From Paragemmobacter amnigenus (lineage in GTDB: Bacteria > Pseudomonadota > Alphaproteobacteria > Rhodobacterales > Rhodobacteraceae): a stretch of DNA of 64,000 nt. Below the pieces are notes generated by a model. It saw nothing but the letters and a program-made list of their open reading frames with translations, searched no databases and was not told where the DNA came from. A program made the position numbers and the translations under genes. Of this stretch, positions 1 through 7,946 are shown one piece after another (within the stretch, counting starts at the first letter, position 1; the number at the start of each line of letters is the position of its first letter). The DNA is taken from positions 1-64,000 of the forward strand of contig NZ_JAAATX020000006.1 of the NCBI RefSeq assembly GCF_009908265.2, read 5' to 3'.

Positions 1-1330
1 CACCCTCACCGTCACATCGCTCGACGGCACCGCGACGCAGACCATCACCGTCACCGTGAACGGCGTGAACGACCTCGCCACGATCTCGGGCAACGATGCG
101 GGCGAAGTGACCGAGGATGACACCGGCGCCGCCTCCGTCTCCGGCACCCTCTTGGTCAGCGACGCCGACACCGGCGAGGCTGGCTTCCAGGAGCCGGCCG
201 CCGCCGATCTGGTCACCGACTACGGCACCTTCACCTTCAACACCACCACCGGCGCGTGGACCTTCAAAATCGATAACGAGGCGGCCCAGTCCCTCGGCGA
301 CGGCGACAGCGAGGACGTCACCCTCACCGTCACATCGCTCGACGGCACCGCGACGCAGACCATCACCGTCACCGTGAACGGCGTGAACGACCTCGCCACG
401 ATCTCGGGCAACGATGCGGGCGAAGTGACCGAGGATGACACCGGCACCGCCTCCGTCTCCGGCACCCTCTCGGTCAGCGACGCCGACACCGGCGAGGCTG
501 GCTTCCAGGAGCCGGCCGCCGCCGATCTGGTCACCGACTACGGCACCTTCACCTTCAACACCGAAACCGGCGAGTGGACCTTCGCCATCGACAACGACAA
601 TGCACAGCTCCTCGGCGCCGGCGACAGCGAGGACGTCACCCTCACCGTCACATCGCTCGACGGCACCGCGACGCAGACCATCACCGTCACCGTGAACGGC
701 GTGAACGACCTCGCCACGATCTCGGGCAACGATGCGGGCTCGGTGACCGAAGACGGCACCGCCTCCGTCTCCGGCACCCTCTCGGTCGCGGATGCCGACG
801 ACGGCGAGGCGGGCTTCCAGGAGCCGGCCGCCGCCGATCTGGACACCGACTACGGCAGCTTCACCTTCGACGCCGGAACCGGCGCGTGGACCTTCACCAT
901 CGACAACGCCGCCGCGCAGTCGCTGGGGGCGGATGACTCCAAGGACGTCACCCTCACCGTCACATCGCTCGACGGCACAGACACGCAGACCATCACCGTC
1001 ACCGTCACCGGCACCAACGACGCGCCCGTGATCACCAACTCCAACACCACCGCCTCGGTGACCGAGGATGCGGCGACGAACAAGGTGTCGGGCACGCTGT
1101 CCATCACCGATGCCGATGCGGGCCAGGCTGGTTTCGCGTCGACCTCGTCGCTGAACGGCACCTATGGCACGTTCACCTTCGATGCCGCGACGAAGGGCTG
1201 GACCTACACCCTGAACAACAGCCTCGCGGCGACGCAGGCCCTCACCGCATCGGACGTGAAGACCGAGACGCTGAAGGTCACTTCCACCGACGGGACCACC
1301 TTCGACATCAACGTGACGGTGAACGGCGCG
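1..1330 (+). repeat. In-gene tandem repeats of about 318 bp (VCBS units)
   Basis: The block beginning caccctcacc recurs at 1, 319, 637 and 949, giving unit lengths of 318, 318 and 312 bp; the third unit lacks two codons. Long stretches are identical between units at the DNA level, while a patch of about 60 bp (241-300 compared with 559-618) differs strongly. A further unit to about 1330 is diverged. Near identity including third codon positions points to recent duplication or gene conversion. Confidence 0.9.
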
Positions 1331-2023
1331 GCAGAGCCGGTGACGACGCCCACGACGACGGCGGCTGTAAGTGGAACGACCGCTGCCAACGGGCAGACCG
1401 ACGTGAACGATATCAGTGGAACAGGCGGACCCAACACGACTGCGACCGCCGGTAACGACAACCTTCGTGACGCGAACAACACCGACGGCACGATCAGCGG
1501 TGGCGCGGGCAATGATGACATCTACGGCCGCAACGGAAACGACGTGCTGAACGGCGACGGTGGTAACGACCGCCTGTACGGTTCGACCGGCAATGACGTA
1601 CTGAACGGCGGCTCGGAGAATGACCAGCTGTTCGGCGGCTCCGGCAACGACACCATGAACGGAAACGACGGAAGCGATGCCCTTACCGGAGGTTTCGGTG
1701 CCGACTCCGTAACCGGCGGCACGGGCGCAGACCGCTTCATCTTCATCTCTCTCAACGACAGCGGCGACACCATCACCGACTTCAATGCCGCGGACCCGGA
1801 CAAGATCGTGCTGACGAGTATCGATGCCAACGGCGCTGTGGCTGCGGATCAGGCCTTCAACTGGGGCGGCACCACCGCCACGGCCAACGGCCTGTGGTAT
1901 GCCAACAATGCCGACGGCACGTCGTCGACCTTCTATGCCGACACGGACGGCAACACGTCGACGGCCGAACTCTGGTTCATCGTCAACGGCACCTCCTTCA
2001 GCAGCGGCAGCTTCGACCTCTGA
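1..2023 (+). CDS. VCBS-repeat / RTX calcium-binding secreted protein, 3' part only
   Basis: The reading frame is open from base 2, so the true start lies outside the window; the GTG at 56 is internal. The visible part starts with about four VCBS-type repeats of 104-106 residues, with recurrent TQTITVTV, GVNDLATISGNDAG and FQEPAAADL blocks, followed by one diverged repeat. Around nucleotides 1495-1735 there is a run of RTX nonapeptides (GGAGNDDIYG, GNDVLNGDGG and similar) that would bind calcium, then a C-terminal region of about 100 residues ending in FDL, as in type I secretion substrates. By family knowledge it is a large exported adhesin or surface protein. No secretion genes are in the window. 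A strong terminator follows directly. Confidence 0.9.
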   Translation, partial: TLTVTSLDGTATQTITVTVNGVNDLATISGNDAGEVTEDDTGAASVSGTLLVSDADTGEAGFQEPAAADLVTDYGTFTFNTTTGAWTFKIDNEAAQSLGDGDSEDVTLTVTSLDGTATQTITVTVNGVNDLATISGNDAGEVTEDDTGTASVSGTLSVSDADTGEAGFQEPAAADLVTDYGTFTFNTETGEWTFAIDNDNAQLLGAGDSEDVTLTVTSLDGTATQTITVTVNGVNDLATISGNDAGSVTEDGTASVSGTLSVADADDGEAGFQEPAAADLDTDYGSFTFDAGTGAWTFTIDNAAAQSLGADDSKDVTLTVTSLDGTDTQTITVTVTGTNDAPVITNSNTTASVTEDAATNKVSGTLSITDADAGQAGFASTSSLNGTYGTFTFDAATKGWTYTLNNSLAATQALTASDVKTETLKVTSTDGTTFDINVTVNGAAEPVTTPTTTAAVSGTTAANGQTDVNDISGTGGPNTTATAGNDNLRDANNTDGTISGGAGNDDIYGRNGNDVLNGDGGNDRLYGSTGNDVLNGGSENDQLFGGSGNDTMNGNDGSDALTGGFGADSVTGGTGADRFIFISLNDSGDTITDFNAADPDKIVLTSIDANGAVAADQAFNWGGTTATANGLWYANNADGTSSTFYADTDGNTSTAELWFIVNGTSFSSGSFDL

Positions 2024-2045
2024 CGCGACGACACACGCATCCCGA

Positions 2046-2077
2046 AAGGCCCCGCCCCCGTGGCGGGGCCTTTTCCT
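2046..2077 (+). terminator. Rho-independent terminator of the VCBS gene
   Basis: A perfect 11-bp stem (aaggccccgcc at 2046-2056, ggcggggcctt at 2062-2072) with a 5-base loop is followed by a T-rich stretch. It starts 22 bases after the stop codon. Confidence 0.9.
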
Positions 2078-2157
2078 TTGCGCATCAATGCCCGCCCCGC
2101 CGGAACCCGTCCCCGCCCCGCCCGTTCCCCTTGGCCCCAACGTCAAAGGAGACACCC

Positions 2158-2235
2158 ATGCGCGGCATCCTCGCCTGGCTGATCGGCATCCCGATCCCCA
2201 TCATCATCATCCTCTACTTCCTCGACGTATTCTGA
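2158..2235 (+). CDS. 25-residue hydrophobic small membrane protein
   Basis: A short ORF with ATG at 2158 and a good Shine-Dalgarno (aaaggag at 2145-2151) encodes 25 residues. After a start of MRGIL it is almost wholly hydrophobic, with a PIP turn and four consecutive isoleucines, so it would form one transmembrane helix. The spacing to the Shine-Dalgarno and the codon choice look like a real gene, and I recall similar tiny proteins annotated as hypothetical in Rhodobacteraceae. It stands alone between the terminator of the VCBS gene and the MerR gene. Its function is unknown. Confidence 0.6.
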   Translation: MRGILAWLIGIPIPIIIILYFLDVF

Positions 2236-2327
2236 CCCCCTCAAGCCCCCTGCAGGGCCCGCCCCCGCGCGCGGCGCTGCATCCCCCGCCCGACCCCGCG
2301 TCACCCGCCGCCGTGACGCCACGTTAC

Positions 2328-2345
2328 GTTTACCTTCGCGTCAAC
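2328..2345. promoter_or_regulatory. Candidate MerR-type operator upstream of the beta-oxidation cluster
   Basis: GTTTAC (2328-2333) and GTCAAC (2340-2345) form an inverted repeat with one mismatch and a 6-base spacer. It lies about 70 bases before the MerR start, where an autoregulatory site of a fatty-acid or branched-chain acyl-CoA MerR regulator would be expected. The assignment is inference from position and symmetry only. Confidence 0.3.
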
Positions 2346-2413
2346 TTGTCTGCTAACCTGCCCGCAACGCACCAGATTCCGGCCATCCCGCCGACCACCG
2401 GACAGGCACCGAC

Positions 2414-2827
2414 ATGACCGCCGACACGACCAACAGAGACGACCACCTGACCATCCGCCAGATGTGTGACGCCTTCGACGTCACCCCCCGCACCCTGCGC
2501 TTCTACGAGGCGAAGGAACTCCTCTCCCCCCTCCGCCGGGGCACGGCCCGCTTCTACACCTACCGCGACCGCGCGCGGCTCAAACTCATCCTGCGCGGCA
2601 AACGCTTCGGCTTCTCGCTCGAGGATATCCGCCAGCTTCTCGACATGTACGACCGCGACGGCGGCCAGCAAGAGGCGCAACTGCGCCGCACCTATGACCT
2701 CGCCCGCGACCGCCTCGCGCAGATGGAACGCCAGCGCGCCGAACTGGACGAGGCGATTGCAGACCTCAAGGACCAGATCGCCTGGGGGGAAAGTGTGCTT
2801 TCCGCCTTCCGCAAGGCCGCCGAATAA
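2414..2827 (+). CDS. MerR-family transcriptional regulator
   Basis: This 137-residue protein has an N-terminal winged helix-turn-helix (LTIRQMCDAFDVTPRTLRFYEAKELLSPLRRG, about residues 11-43, shown here in two parts: LTIRQMCDAFDVTP and RTLRFYEAKELL) and a C-terminal coiled coil (about 85-130). It has no cysteine cluster for metal sensing. It sits 12 bases upstream of an acyl-CoA dehydrogenase and the rest of a beta-oxidation cluster, so it probably controls that cluster. MerR proteins of the LiuR type govern fatty-acid and branched-chain acyl-CoA degradation in related proteobacteria; assigning it to that subgroup is inference. The Shine-Dalgarno before ATG 2414 is weak. Confidence 0.85.
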   Translation: MTADTTNRDDHLTIRQMCDAFDVTPRTLRFYEAKELLSPLRRGTARFYTYRDRARLKLILRGKRFGFSLEDIRQLLDMYDRDGGQQEAQLRRTYDLARDRLAQMERQRAELDEAIADLKDQIAWGESVLSAFRKAAE

Positions 2828-2839
2828 GGAGACGACAGG

Positions 2840-4618
2840 ATGCCCAGCTACACCGCCCCCGTAAAGGACATGCAATTCGTCCTGCATGACCTGCTGAACG
2901 TCACCGCCTCCGACATTCCCGGCTATGCCGATCTCGACGCCGCCTTCACCGCCGCCGTGCTGGAAGAGGCGGGCAAACTGGCGACCGACGTCCTCGCCCC
3001 GCTCAACCCTGTGGGCGACCGCGAAGGCTGCACCCTCGAAAACGGCATCGTCCGCACCCCCACCGGCTTCAAGTCCGCCTTCGACCGGCTCCGCGACGGC
3101 GGCTGGACCGCGCTCGACTGCGACCCCGACTATGGCGGTCAGGGTCTGCCCTACCTCATGGGCACCGCCGTGGGCGAAATCCTCGTCTCGGCCAACATGG
3201 CGCTGAACATGTATCAGGGCCTGACCCACGGTGCCTATTCCGCCATCCACGCCCATGGCACGCCGGACCAGAAGGCGACCTTCCTGCCCCGCATGGTGTC
3301 CTGCCAATGGACGGGCACCATGAACCTGACCGAACCGCATTGCGGCACCGACCTCGGCCTCATGCGGACGAAGGCCGAACCGCAACCCGACGGCAGCTAC
3401 CGCATCACGGGGCAAAAGATCTTCATCTCCGCCGGCGAACACGACATGGCGGAAAACATCATCCACCTCGTGCTGGCCAAGGCCCCGGGCGGCGGCGAAG
3501 GCACCAAGGGCATCTCCCTCTTCATCGTGCCCAAATTCCTCGTGAACCCCGACGGCACCCTGGGCAACCGCAACGCCCTCTCGGTCGGCAAGATCGAACA
3601 CAAGATGGGCATCCACGGCAACGCCACCTGCGTGATGAACTATGACGGCGCGACGGGGTATCTGCTGGGCGAGTTGCACAAGGGCATGCGCGCCATGTTC
3701 ACCATGATGAACGAAGCCCGCATCGGCGTCGGCGTGCAGGGCTATGCCGTGGCCGAGGCCGCCTATCAGAACGCGCTCGCCTACGCCAAGGACCGCCTGC
3801 AGGGCCGCGACGTGACGGGGGTCAAGAACCCCGACGGCCCCGCCGATCCGCTGATCGTCCACCCCGACATCCGTCGCAACCTGATGGACCAGAAATCCTT
3901 CGTCGAAGGCGCCCGCGCCTTCACCTTCTGGGGTGCCTCGCTGATCGACCGCGCCCACCGTACGGGCGACGCCTCTGCCGAAGGGCTCATCTCGCTGCTC
4001 ACCCCCGTCATCAAGGGCTTCCAGACCGACCGCGGCTTCGACATGGCCGTGGCCGCGCAACAGGTCTATGGCGGGCATGGCTATATCGAAGAATGGGGCA
4101 TGTCCCAATTCGCCCGCGACGCCCGCATCGCCATGATCTACGAAGGCGCCAACGGCATCCAGGCGCTGGACCTCGTGGCGCGCAAACTGGCCGCCGACGG
4201 CGGCAAGCACGTCATGGCCTTCTTCGACCTCGTCAAAACCTTCCTCAAGGAAAACGAAGGCGACGAACGCCTGAAGGCGGGCTTCCTCGACCCCCTGAAA
4301 AACGCCTCCAAATCCCTGCAGGGCGCGGCCATGTATTTCATGCAGAACGGCATGAAGACCCCCAACGCCGCACTGTCGGGCAGCTACGACTTCATGCACC
4401 TGATGGGCCATGTCTGCCTCGGCCTGATGTGGGCGCGCATGGCCAAGGCCGCCTATGCCGCCCTCGACGCGGGTGCCCCCGACCGCGACTTCTACGAATC
4501 GAAGATCGCCACCGGCCGCTACTACATGGCCCGCCAGCTCCCCGCCTGCGCGATGCACCTCGCCCGCATCGAATCCGGCGCGGAACCGGTGATGGCCCTG
4601 AAGGCAGAGGCGTTCTAG
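2840..4618 (+). CDS. Acyl-CoA dehydrogenase, long FadE/DmdC-type
   Basis: This 592-residue FAD enzyme would perform the first oxidation of beta-oxidation, acyl-CoA to 2-enoyl-CoA. The N-terminal extension ([15 protein letters not shown]) and the extra C-terminal domain place it in the ~590-residue class that includes 3-methylmercaptopropionyl-CoA dehydrogenase (DmdC). The central part shows the [14 protein letters not shown] and [11 protein letters not shown] flavin-binding motifs. The catalytic base is likely Glu435 in [17 protein letters not shown] 2840 follows a ggagacgac ribosome-binding site and lies 12 bases after the MerR stop. The neighbouring thiolase and FadB suggest fatty acids as substrate, but a DmdC role in sulfur metabolism cannot be excluded from sequence alone. 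Confidence 0.9.
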   Translation: MPSYTAPVKDMQFVLHDLLNVTASDIPGYADLDAAFTAAVLEEAGKLATDVLAPLNPVGDREGCTLENGIVRTPTGFKSAFDRLRDGGWTALDCDPDYGGQGLPYLMGTAVGEILVSANMALNMYQGLTHGAYSAIHAHGTPDQKATFLPRMVSCQWTGTMNLTEPHCGTDLGLMRTKAEPQPDGSYRITGQKIFISAGEHDMAENIIHLVLAKAPGGGEGTKGISLFIVPKFLVNPDGTLGNRNALSVGKIEHKMGIHGNATCVMNYDGATGYLLGELHKGMRAMFTMMNEARIGVGVQGYAVAEAAYQNALAYAKDRLQGRDVTGVKNPDGPADPLIVHPDIRRNLMDQKSFVEGARAFTFWGASLIDRAHRTGDASAEGLISLLTPVIKGFQTDRGFDMAVAAQQVYGGHGYIEEWGMSQFARDARIAMIYEGANGIQALDLVARKLAADGGKHVMAFFDLVKTFLKENEGDERLKAGFLDPLKNASKSLQGAAMYFMQNGMKTPNAALSGSYDFMHLMGHVCLGLMWARMAKAAYAALDAGAPDRDFYESKIATGRYYMARQLPACAMHLARIESGAEPVMALKAEAF

Positions 4619-4645
4619 GCTGGGCCGAACAGACAGGAGACCGCC

Positions 4646-4858
4646 ATGCCCAAACGCTTCCGCCTCACCCGCCGCTTCCCCGTCGCCATGACGGAAGACG
4701 GCTACCGCAAGCTCAAACGCTTCGCGACCGAGGCGGGCCTCGACGAAGGCGAGGCGCTCTCCTTCCTGTTCGAGAATTTCGACAGCGTGACGGACAAGGA
4801 CACCCTCACCCACCGCCTGCGCCTGTTCAATTCCGAACTCGAAGACCGCAAGCGGTGA
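4646..4858 (+). CDS. Conserved small hypothetical protein (70 aa)
   Basis: ATG 4646 has a clear aggaga ribosome-binding site. The product is basic at the N-terminus (MPKRFRLTRRFPVAM) followed by two predicted helices rich in charged residues (GYRKLKRFATEAGLDEGEALSFLFENF). It has no cysteine, signal peptide or membrane segment. It lies 27 bases after the acyl-CoA dehydrogenase, so it is probably co-transcribed with it. The first strand and following helices resemble a small DNA-binding fold of ribbon-helix-helix type, but I do not recognise the family and give no function. Confidence 0.65.
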   Translation: MPKRFRLTRRFPVAMTEDGYRKLKRFATEAGLDEGEALSFLFENFDSVTDKDTLTHRLRLFNSELEDRKR

Positions 4859-4880
4859 CGCGGGTGGACAGGGAAGATTT

Positions 4881-4903
4881 GGGTATTTGGACCGAGATGA
4901 AAA
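4881..4903 (-). repeat. TTCATCT/AAATAY intergenic box, inverted partial copy
   Basis: On the minus strand this reads ttttcatctcgg followed by tccaaataccc. That matches the box of the copies at 5041, 15154, 27367 and 31847 but lacks their G-rich hairpin tail. It lies in the 255-base gap between the 70-residue gene and the GST gene. Confidence 0.6.
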
Positions 4904-5025
4904 CCAGGGCGCACGCTGCGCCCCGAGCCTAGGGTCTGGTTAACCTTCGGGGCAGGACGCAGCGCTTCACCTCGGGCGGCCATCGGCTCCCCAGCCTGTA
5001 CCGCAGGGGCAAGACTGGGAAGAAA

Positions 5026-5090
5026 AGATGAAGAAACCGTTTCTTCATCTCGGAAAAAATACCCTCGGGGTCCGGGGGTGAAGCCCCCGG
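5026..5090 (+). repeat. TTCATCT/AAATAY repeat copy A with a 12-bp palindrome
   Basis: The copy runs 5041-5090: a ttcatctcgg box, an A-rich stretch with aaataccc, then a G-rich hairpin (ccggggg...cccccgg). The first box is also the right arm of a perfect 12-bp inverted repeat, agatgaagaaac at 5026-5037 and gtttcttcatct at 5039-5050. The hairpin could terminate the upstream transcript, but there is no T-tract. Confidence 0.7.
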
Positions 5091-5113
5091 GTGGCGGGCA
5101 CAGGGAGGAACGG

Positions 5114-5749
5114 ATGGGAATGAAGCTCCACTGCTTCGGCGAAAGCGGCAACGCCTACAAATGCGCCCTTGCCCTGACCCTGACGGGGCAGGACTGGCAG
5201 CCCGTCTTCGTTGATTTCTTCAGCGGCGAAACCCGCACCCCCGCCTTCCGCGCGCTCAATCCGATGGGCGAGGTGCCGGTGATGGAGGATGGCGACACCA
5301 TCCTCACCCAATCCGGCGTGATCCTCGACTACATCTCCTCGAAAACCGGCCAACTCGGCGGGCGCTCGGCGGCGGAACGGCGCGAGGTGCTGCGCTGGCT
5401 CTTCTGGGACAACCACAAACTGTCCACGCAGGTGGGCACGACCCGCTTCCTGTCCAACTTCATCCCCGAAACCAAACGCCCCGAAGGCGTCATACCCTTC
5501 CTGCAGGCCCGCCTGAAATCCGCCTACACCGTGCTGAACGACCACCTCTCCACCCGCCAATGGATCGTGGGCGACGCCCCCACCATCGCGGACCTGTCCT
5601 GCGCCTCCTACCTCTATTACCCCGAACCCTTCGGCTTTTCCCGCGCCGACTGGCCCCACATGGACCGCTGGCTGGACGGCATCTCCGCGCTGCCCGGCTG
5701 GAAACACCCCTACGACATGATGCCCGGCAACCCCTCGCAACGGGCATGA
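5114..5749 (+). CDS. Glutathione S-transferase family protein
   Basis: This 211-residue protein has a thioredoxin-like N-terminal domain. It begins MGMKLHCFGESGNAYKCAL and carries the cis-proline and glutathione-binding segment NPMGEVPVMEDG (about residues 52-63), followed by an all-helical C-terminal domain. Ser11 near the N-terminus is the likely thiol-activating residue. ATG 5114 was chosen because ggaggaa lies 3 bases upstream; the internal ATG at 5120 is the alternative. The gene sits inside the beta-oxidation cluster and its stop is 11 bases from the thiolase start, so it is probably co-transcribed. Its substrate is unknown. Confidence 0.88.
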   Translation: MGMKLHCFGESGNAYKCALALTLTGQDWQPVFVDFFSGETRTPAFRALNPMGEVPVMEDGDTILTQSGVILDYISSKTGQLGGRSAAERREVLRWLFWDNHKLSTQVGTTRFLSNFIPETKRPEGVIPFLQARLKSAYTVLNDHLSTRQWIVGDAPTIADLSCASYLYYPEPFGFSRADWPHMDRWLDGISALPGWKHPYDMMPGNPSQRA

Positions 5750-5760
5750 AGGAGACGACG

Positions 5761-6972
5761 ATGACCGACGCCTATATCTACGACGCCATCCGCACCCCGC
5801 GCGGCAAGGGCCGCCCCGACGGCGCCCTGCACGAGGTGACCTCCGTCACCCTCTCCGCCCGCATCCTCGACGCGCTGGCGGAACGGAACGGGCTGACCGG
5901 CCACGCGGTCGAAGACGTCATCTGGGGCAACGTCACACAGGTGGGCGAACAGGGCGGCTGCCTCGCCCGCTCTGCCGTCCTTGCCTCCGGCCTCGACCAA
6001 TCCATCCCCGGCCTTGCCATCAACCGCTTCTGCGCCAGCGGAATGGAAGCCGTGAACCTCGCCGCCAATCAGGTGAAGGGCGGCGCGGGCGCGGCCTATA
6101 TCGCGGGCGGGGTGGAAATGATGGGGCGTGTGGCGATGGGCAGCGACGGCGCCGCCATCGCGGTGGACCCCTCGCTCGCCATGAAGACCTATTTCGTCCC
6201 GCAAGGCATCAGCGCCGACATCATCGCCACCGAATACGGCTTCACCCGCGATCAGGCCGACGCGCTCGCCGTGGAATCCCAGCGCCGCGCGGCCGAGGCA
6301 TGGGCCGCAGGCCGCTTCGCCAAATCCATTGTCCCGGTCAAGGACCAGAACGGCCTGACCATCCTCGCCCATGACGAATACATGCGCCCGGGAACCGACA
6401 TGCAGGCGCTCGGCGCGCTGAAACCCAGCTTCAAGGACATGGGCGAAGGGATGCCCGGCTTCGACAAGCTGGCGCTGATGAAATACCCCCATCTGGAACG
6501 GATCGACCATATCCACCATGCCGGCAACTCCTCGGGCATCGTGGACGGGGCCGCCGCCATCCTCATCGGCAACGCCGACTTCGGCCGCGCCCACGGCCTC
6601 AAACCCCGCGCCCGCATCCGCGCCACGGCCAAGATCGGCACCGACCCGACCATCATGCTCACCGGCCCCGTCCCGGTGACCGAGAAAATCCTCCGCGACA
6701 GCGGCATGGGCATCGCTGACATCGACCTCTTCGAGGTGAACGAAGCCTTCGCCTCGGTCGTGCTGCGCTTCATGCAGGCCTTCGACGTGGACCCCGCCAA
6801 GGTCAACCCCAACGGCGGCTCCATCGCCATGGGCCACCCCTTGGGCGCGACGGGGGCCATCATCATCGGCACACTGCTGGACGAACTGGAACGCACCGGC
6901 AAATCCACCGGCCTCGCCACGCTCTGCATCGCCTCCGGCATGGGTGCCGCCACCATCATCGAGAGGGTGTGA
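5761..6972 (+). CDS. fadA: Acetyl-CoA C-acyltransferase (3-ketoacyl-CoA thiolase)
   Basis: This 403-residue thiolase would cleave 3-ketoacyl-CoA with CoA to acetyl-CoA and a shortened acyl-CoA. The nucleophilic Cys91 lies in NRFCASGMEAVN, His359 in GGSIAMGHPLGATGA, and the second active cysteine, Cys389, in LCIASGMGAA. The length is normal. An aaggag ribosome-binding site overlaps the stop of the GST gene, and ATG 5761 is well spaced from it. The gene overlaps the cupin gene by one base and is followed closely by fadB, giving a fadA-cupin-fadB order. It would form the trifunctional beta-oxidation complex with FadB. Confidence 0.93.
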   Translation: MTDAYIYDAIRTPRGKGRPDGALHEVTSVTLSARILDALAERNGLTGHAVEDVIWGNVTQVGEQGGCLARSAVLASGLDQSIPGLAINRFCASGMEAVNLAANQVKGGAGAAYIAGGVEMMGRVAMGSDGAAIAVDPSLAMKTYFVPQGISADIIATEYGFTRDQADALAVESQRRAAEAWAAGRFAKSIVPVKDQNGLTILAHDEYMRPGTDMQALGALKPSFKDMGEGMPGFDKLALMKYPHLERIDHIHHAGNSSGIVDGAAAILIGNADFGRAHGLKPRARIRATAKIGTDPTIMLTGPVPVTEKILRDSGMGIADIDLFEVNEAFASVVLRFMQAFDVDPAKVNPNGGSIAMGHPLGATGAIIIGTLLDELERTGKSTGLATLCIASGMGAATIIERV

Positions 6973-7946
6973 TGCCGAAGCTCGACCTCGCCTCCGTCCC
7001 GGTCAAGACCGGCTCCATCTACCCCGCGCCCTATGCGGCGATGATGGCGGGCCGGTCCTCCCTGCGGCTGGGCGAGGCGGGGGGCCTTACCCATTTCGGC
7101 GTCAACCTCGTGACGCTGGACCCCGGCGCGATGTCGTCGCTGCGCCACTGGCACGCGCAAGAGGATGAATTCGTCATGGTGCTGGAAGGCACCTGCACCA
7201 TGGTCACCGACGCGGGCGAGGAAGAGATGCACCCCGGCGACTGCGCCGCCTTTCCGGCGGGCCGCGCGGACGGGCACCATTTCCTCAACCGGACCGACCG
7301 ACCCGCGCGCTTCCTCGTCATCGGAACGAAAGCCGCGCGCGAGGTCGCCACCTATTCCGACGTGGACCTGATGGTCACGATCGACGGGAAAACCGCCACC
7401 TTCACCCGCAAGGACGGCACGCCCTTCGTCGCCGACGACCGCGACACTCTCCCTCCCCCGCCCGCGGGGGAGGGTCGGGGTGGGGGTCGCAAACTCACTC
7501 CGCCCGCATGGGCCACCGACAACCCGACCCACCCCATCCTCGGCCCCGGCCCCGGTCCCTACAGCTACCAGCTCCTCTCCGACCCCGGCGGCCTGACGCA
7601 ATTCGGTGCCTTCCTCGAAGAACTCCCCCCGGGCAGCCGCTCTGGTCACCATCACTGGCATGAAAACGAAGACGAAATGGTGATCCTCCTGTCCGGCACC
7701 CTCACCCTCGTCGAAGACACCGAAACCCCCATGCAGGCAGGCGACGTCGCCGCATGGCCCGCAGGCCACCCCATCGGCCACCGCCTCGACAACCGCAGCG
7801 CGGAAGCTGCCCGCTATCTCGTCATCGGCACCCGCCGCCAGACGGACCGCATCCATTACACCGACCACGACCTGATCACGGAAAAGGACGGCCCCGCGCG
7901 CCGCTACCTGCACCGCGACGGCACCCCTTACGGAGACGCGAAATGA
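6972..7946 (+). CDS. Double-cupin protein with a repeat-derived linker
   Basis: This 324-residue protein holds two cupin domains. Domain one covers about residues 1-155 and includes LRHWHAQEDEFVMVLEG and GRADGHHF. Domain two covers about 185-324 and includes HHHWHENEDEMVILLSG and GHPIGH. The His/Glu ligands expected for a metal site are present in both. The two domains resemble each other and look like a fused tandem duplication; single-domain relatives are about 160 residues. The linker (LPPPPAGEGRGGG) is encoded by a GC-rich palindromic repeat. The start overlaps the thiolase stop by one base (GTG 6969 is possible), and the stop overlaps the fadB start (ATGA). Its role is unknown. Confidence 0.85.
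   Translation: MPKLDLASVPVKTGSIYPAPYAAMMAGRSSLRLGEAGGLTHFGVNLVTLDPGAMSSLRHWHAQEDEFVMVLEGTCTMVTDAGEEEMHPGDCAAFPAGRADGHHFLNRTDRPARFLVIGTKAAREVATYSDVDLMVTIDGKTATFTRKDGTPFVADDRDTLPPPPAGEGRGGGRKLTPPAWATDNPTHPILGPGPGPYSYQLLSDPGGLTQFGAFLEELPPGSRSGHHHWHENEDEMVILLSGTLTLVEDTETPMQAGDVAAWPAGHPIGHRLDNRSAEAARYLVIGTRRQTDRIHYTDHDLITEKDGPARRYLHRDGTPYGDAK
7447..7487. repeat. Palindromic GC-rich repeat inside the cupin gene
   Basis: A perfect 11-bp stem, ccctcccccgc at 7451-7461 and gcgggggaggg at 7464-7474, is followed by tcggggtgggggt. The pattern matches a widespread proteobacterial intergenic repeat of the form ctccctccccc-gggggaggg-ggggt. Here it is translated in frame as the inter-domain linker. Confidence 0.75.

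Noticed and set aside
1..1330. CRISPR-like array
   Set aside because: The periodic units are 318 bp, in frame and translated as VCBS domains; there are no short spaced repeats.
2330..4813. An 827-residue open frame antisense to MerR, the acyl-CoA dehydrogenase and the 70-residue gene
   Set aside because: It has no domain-like content and is a by-product of GC-rich codon use on the other strand, where all three real genes have matching families and ribosome-binding sites.
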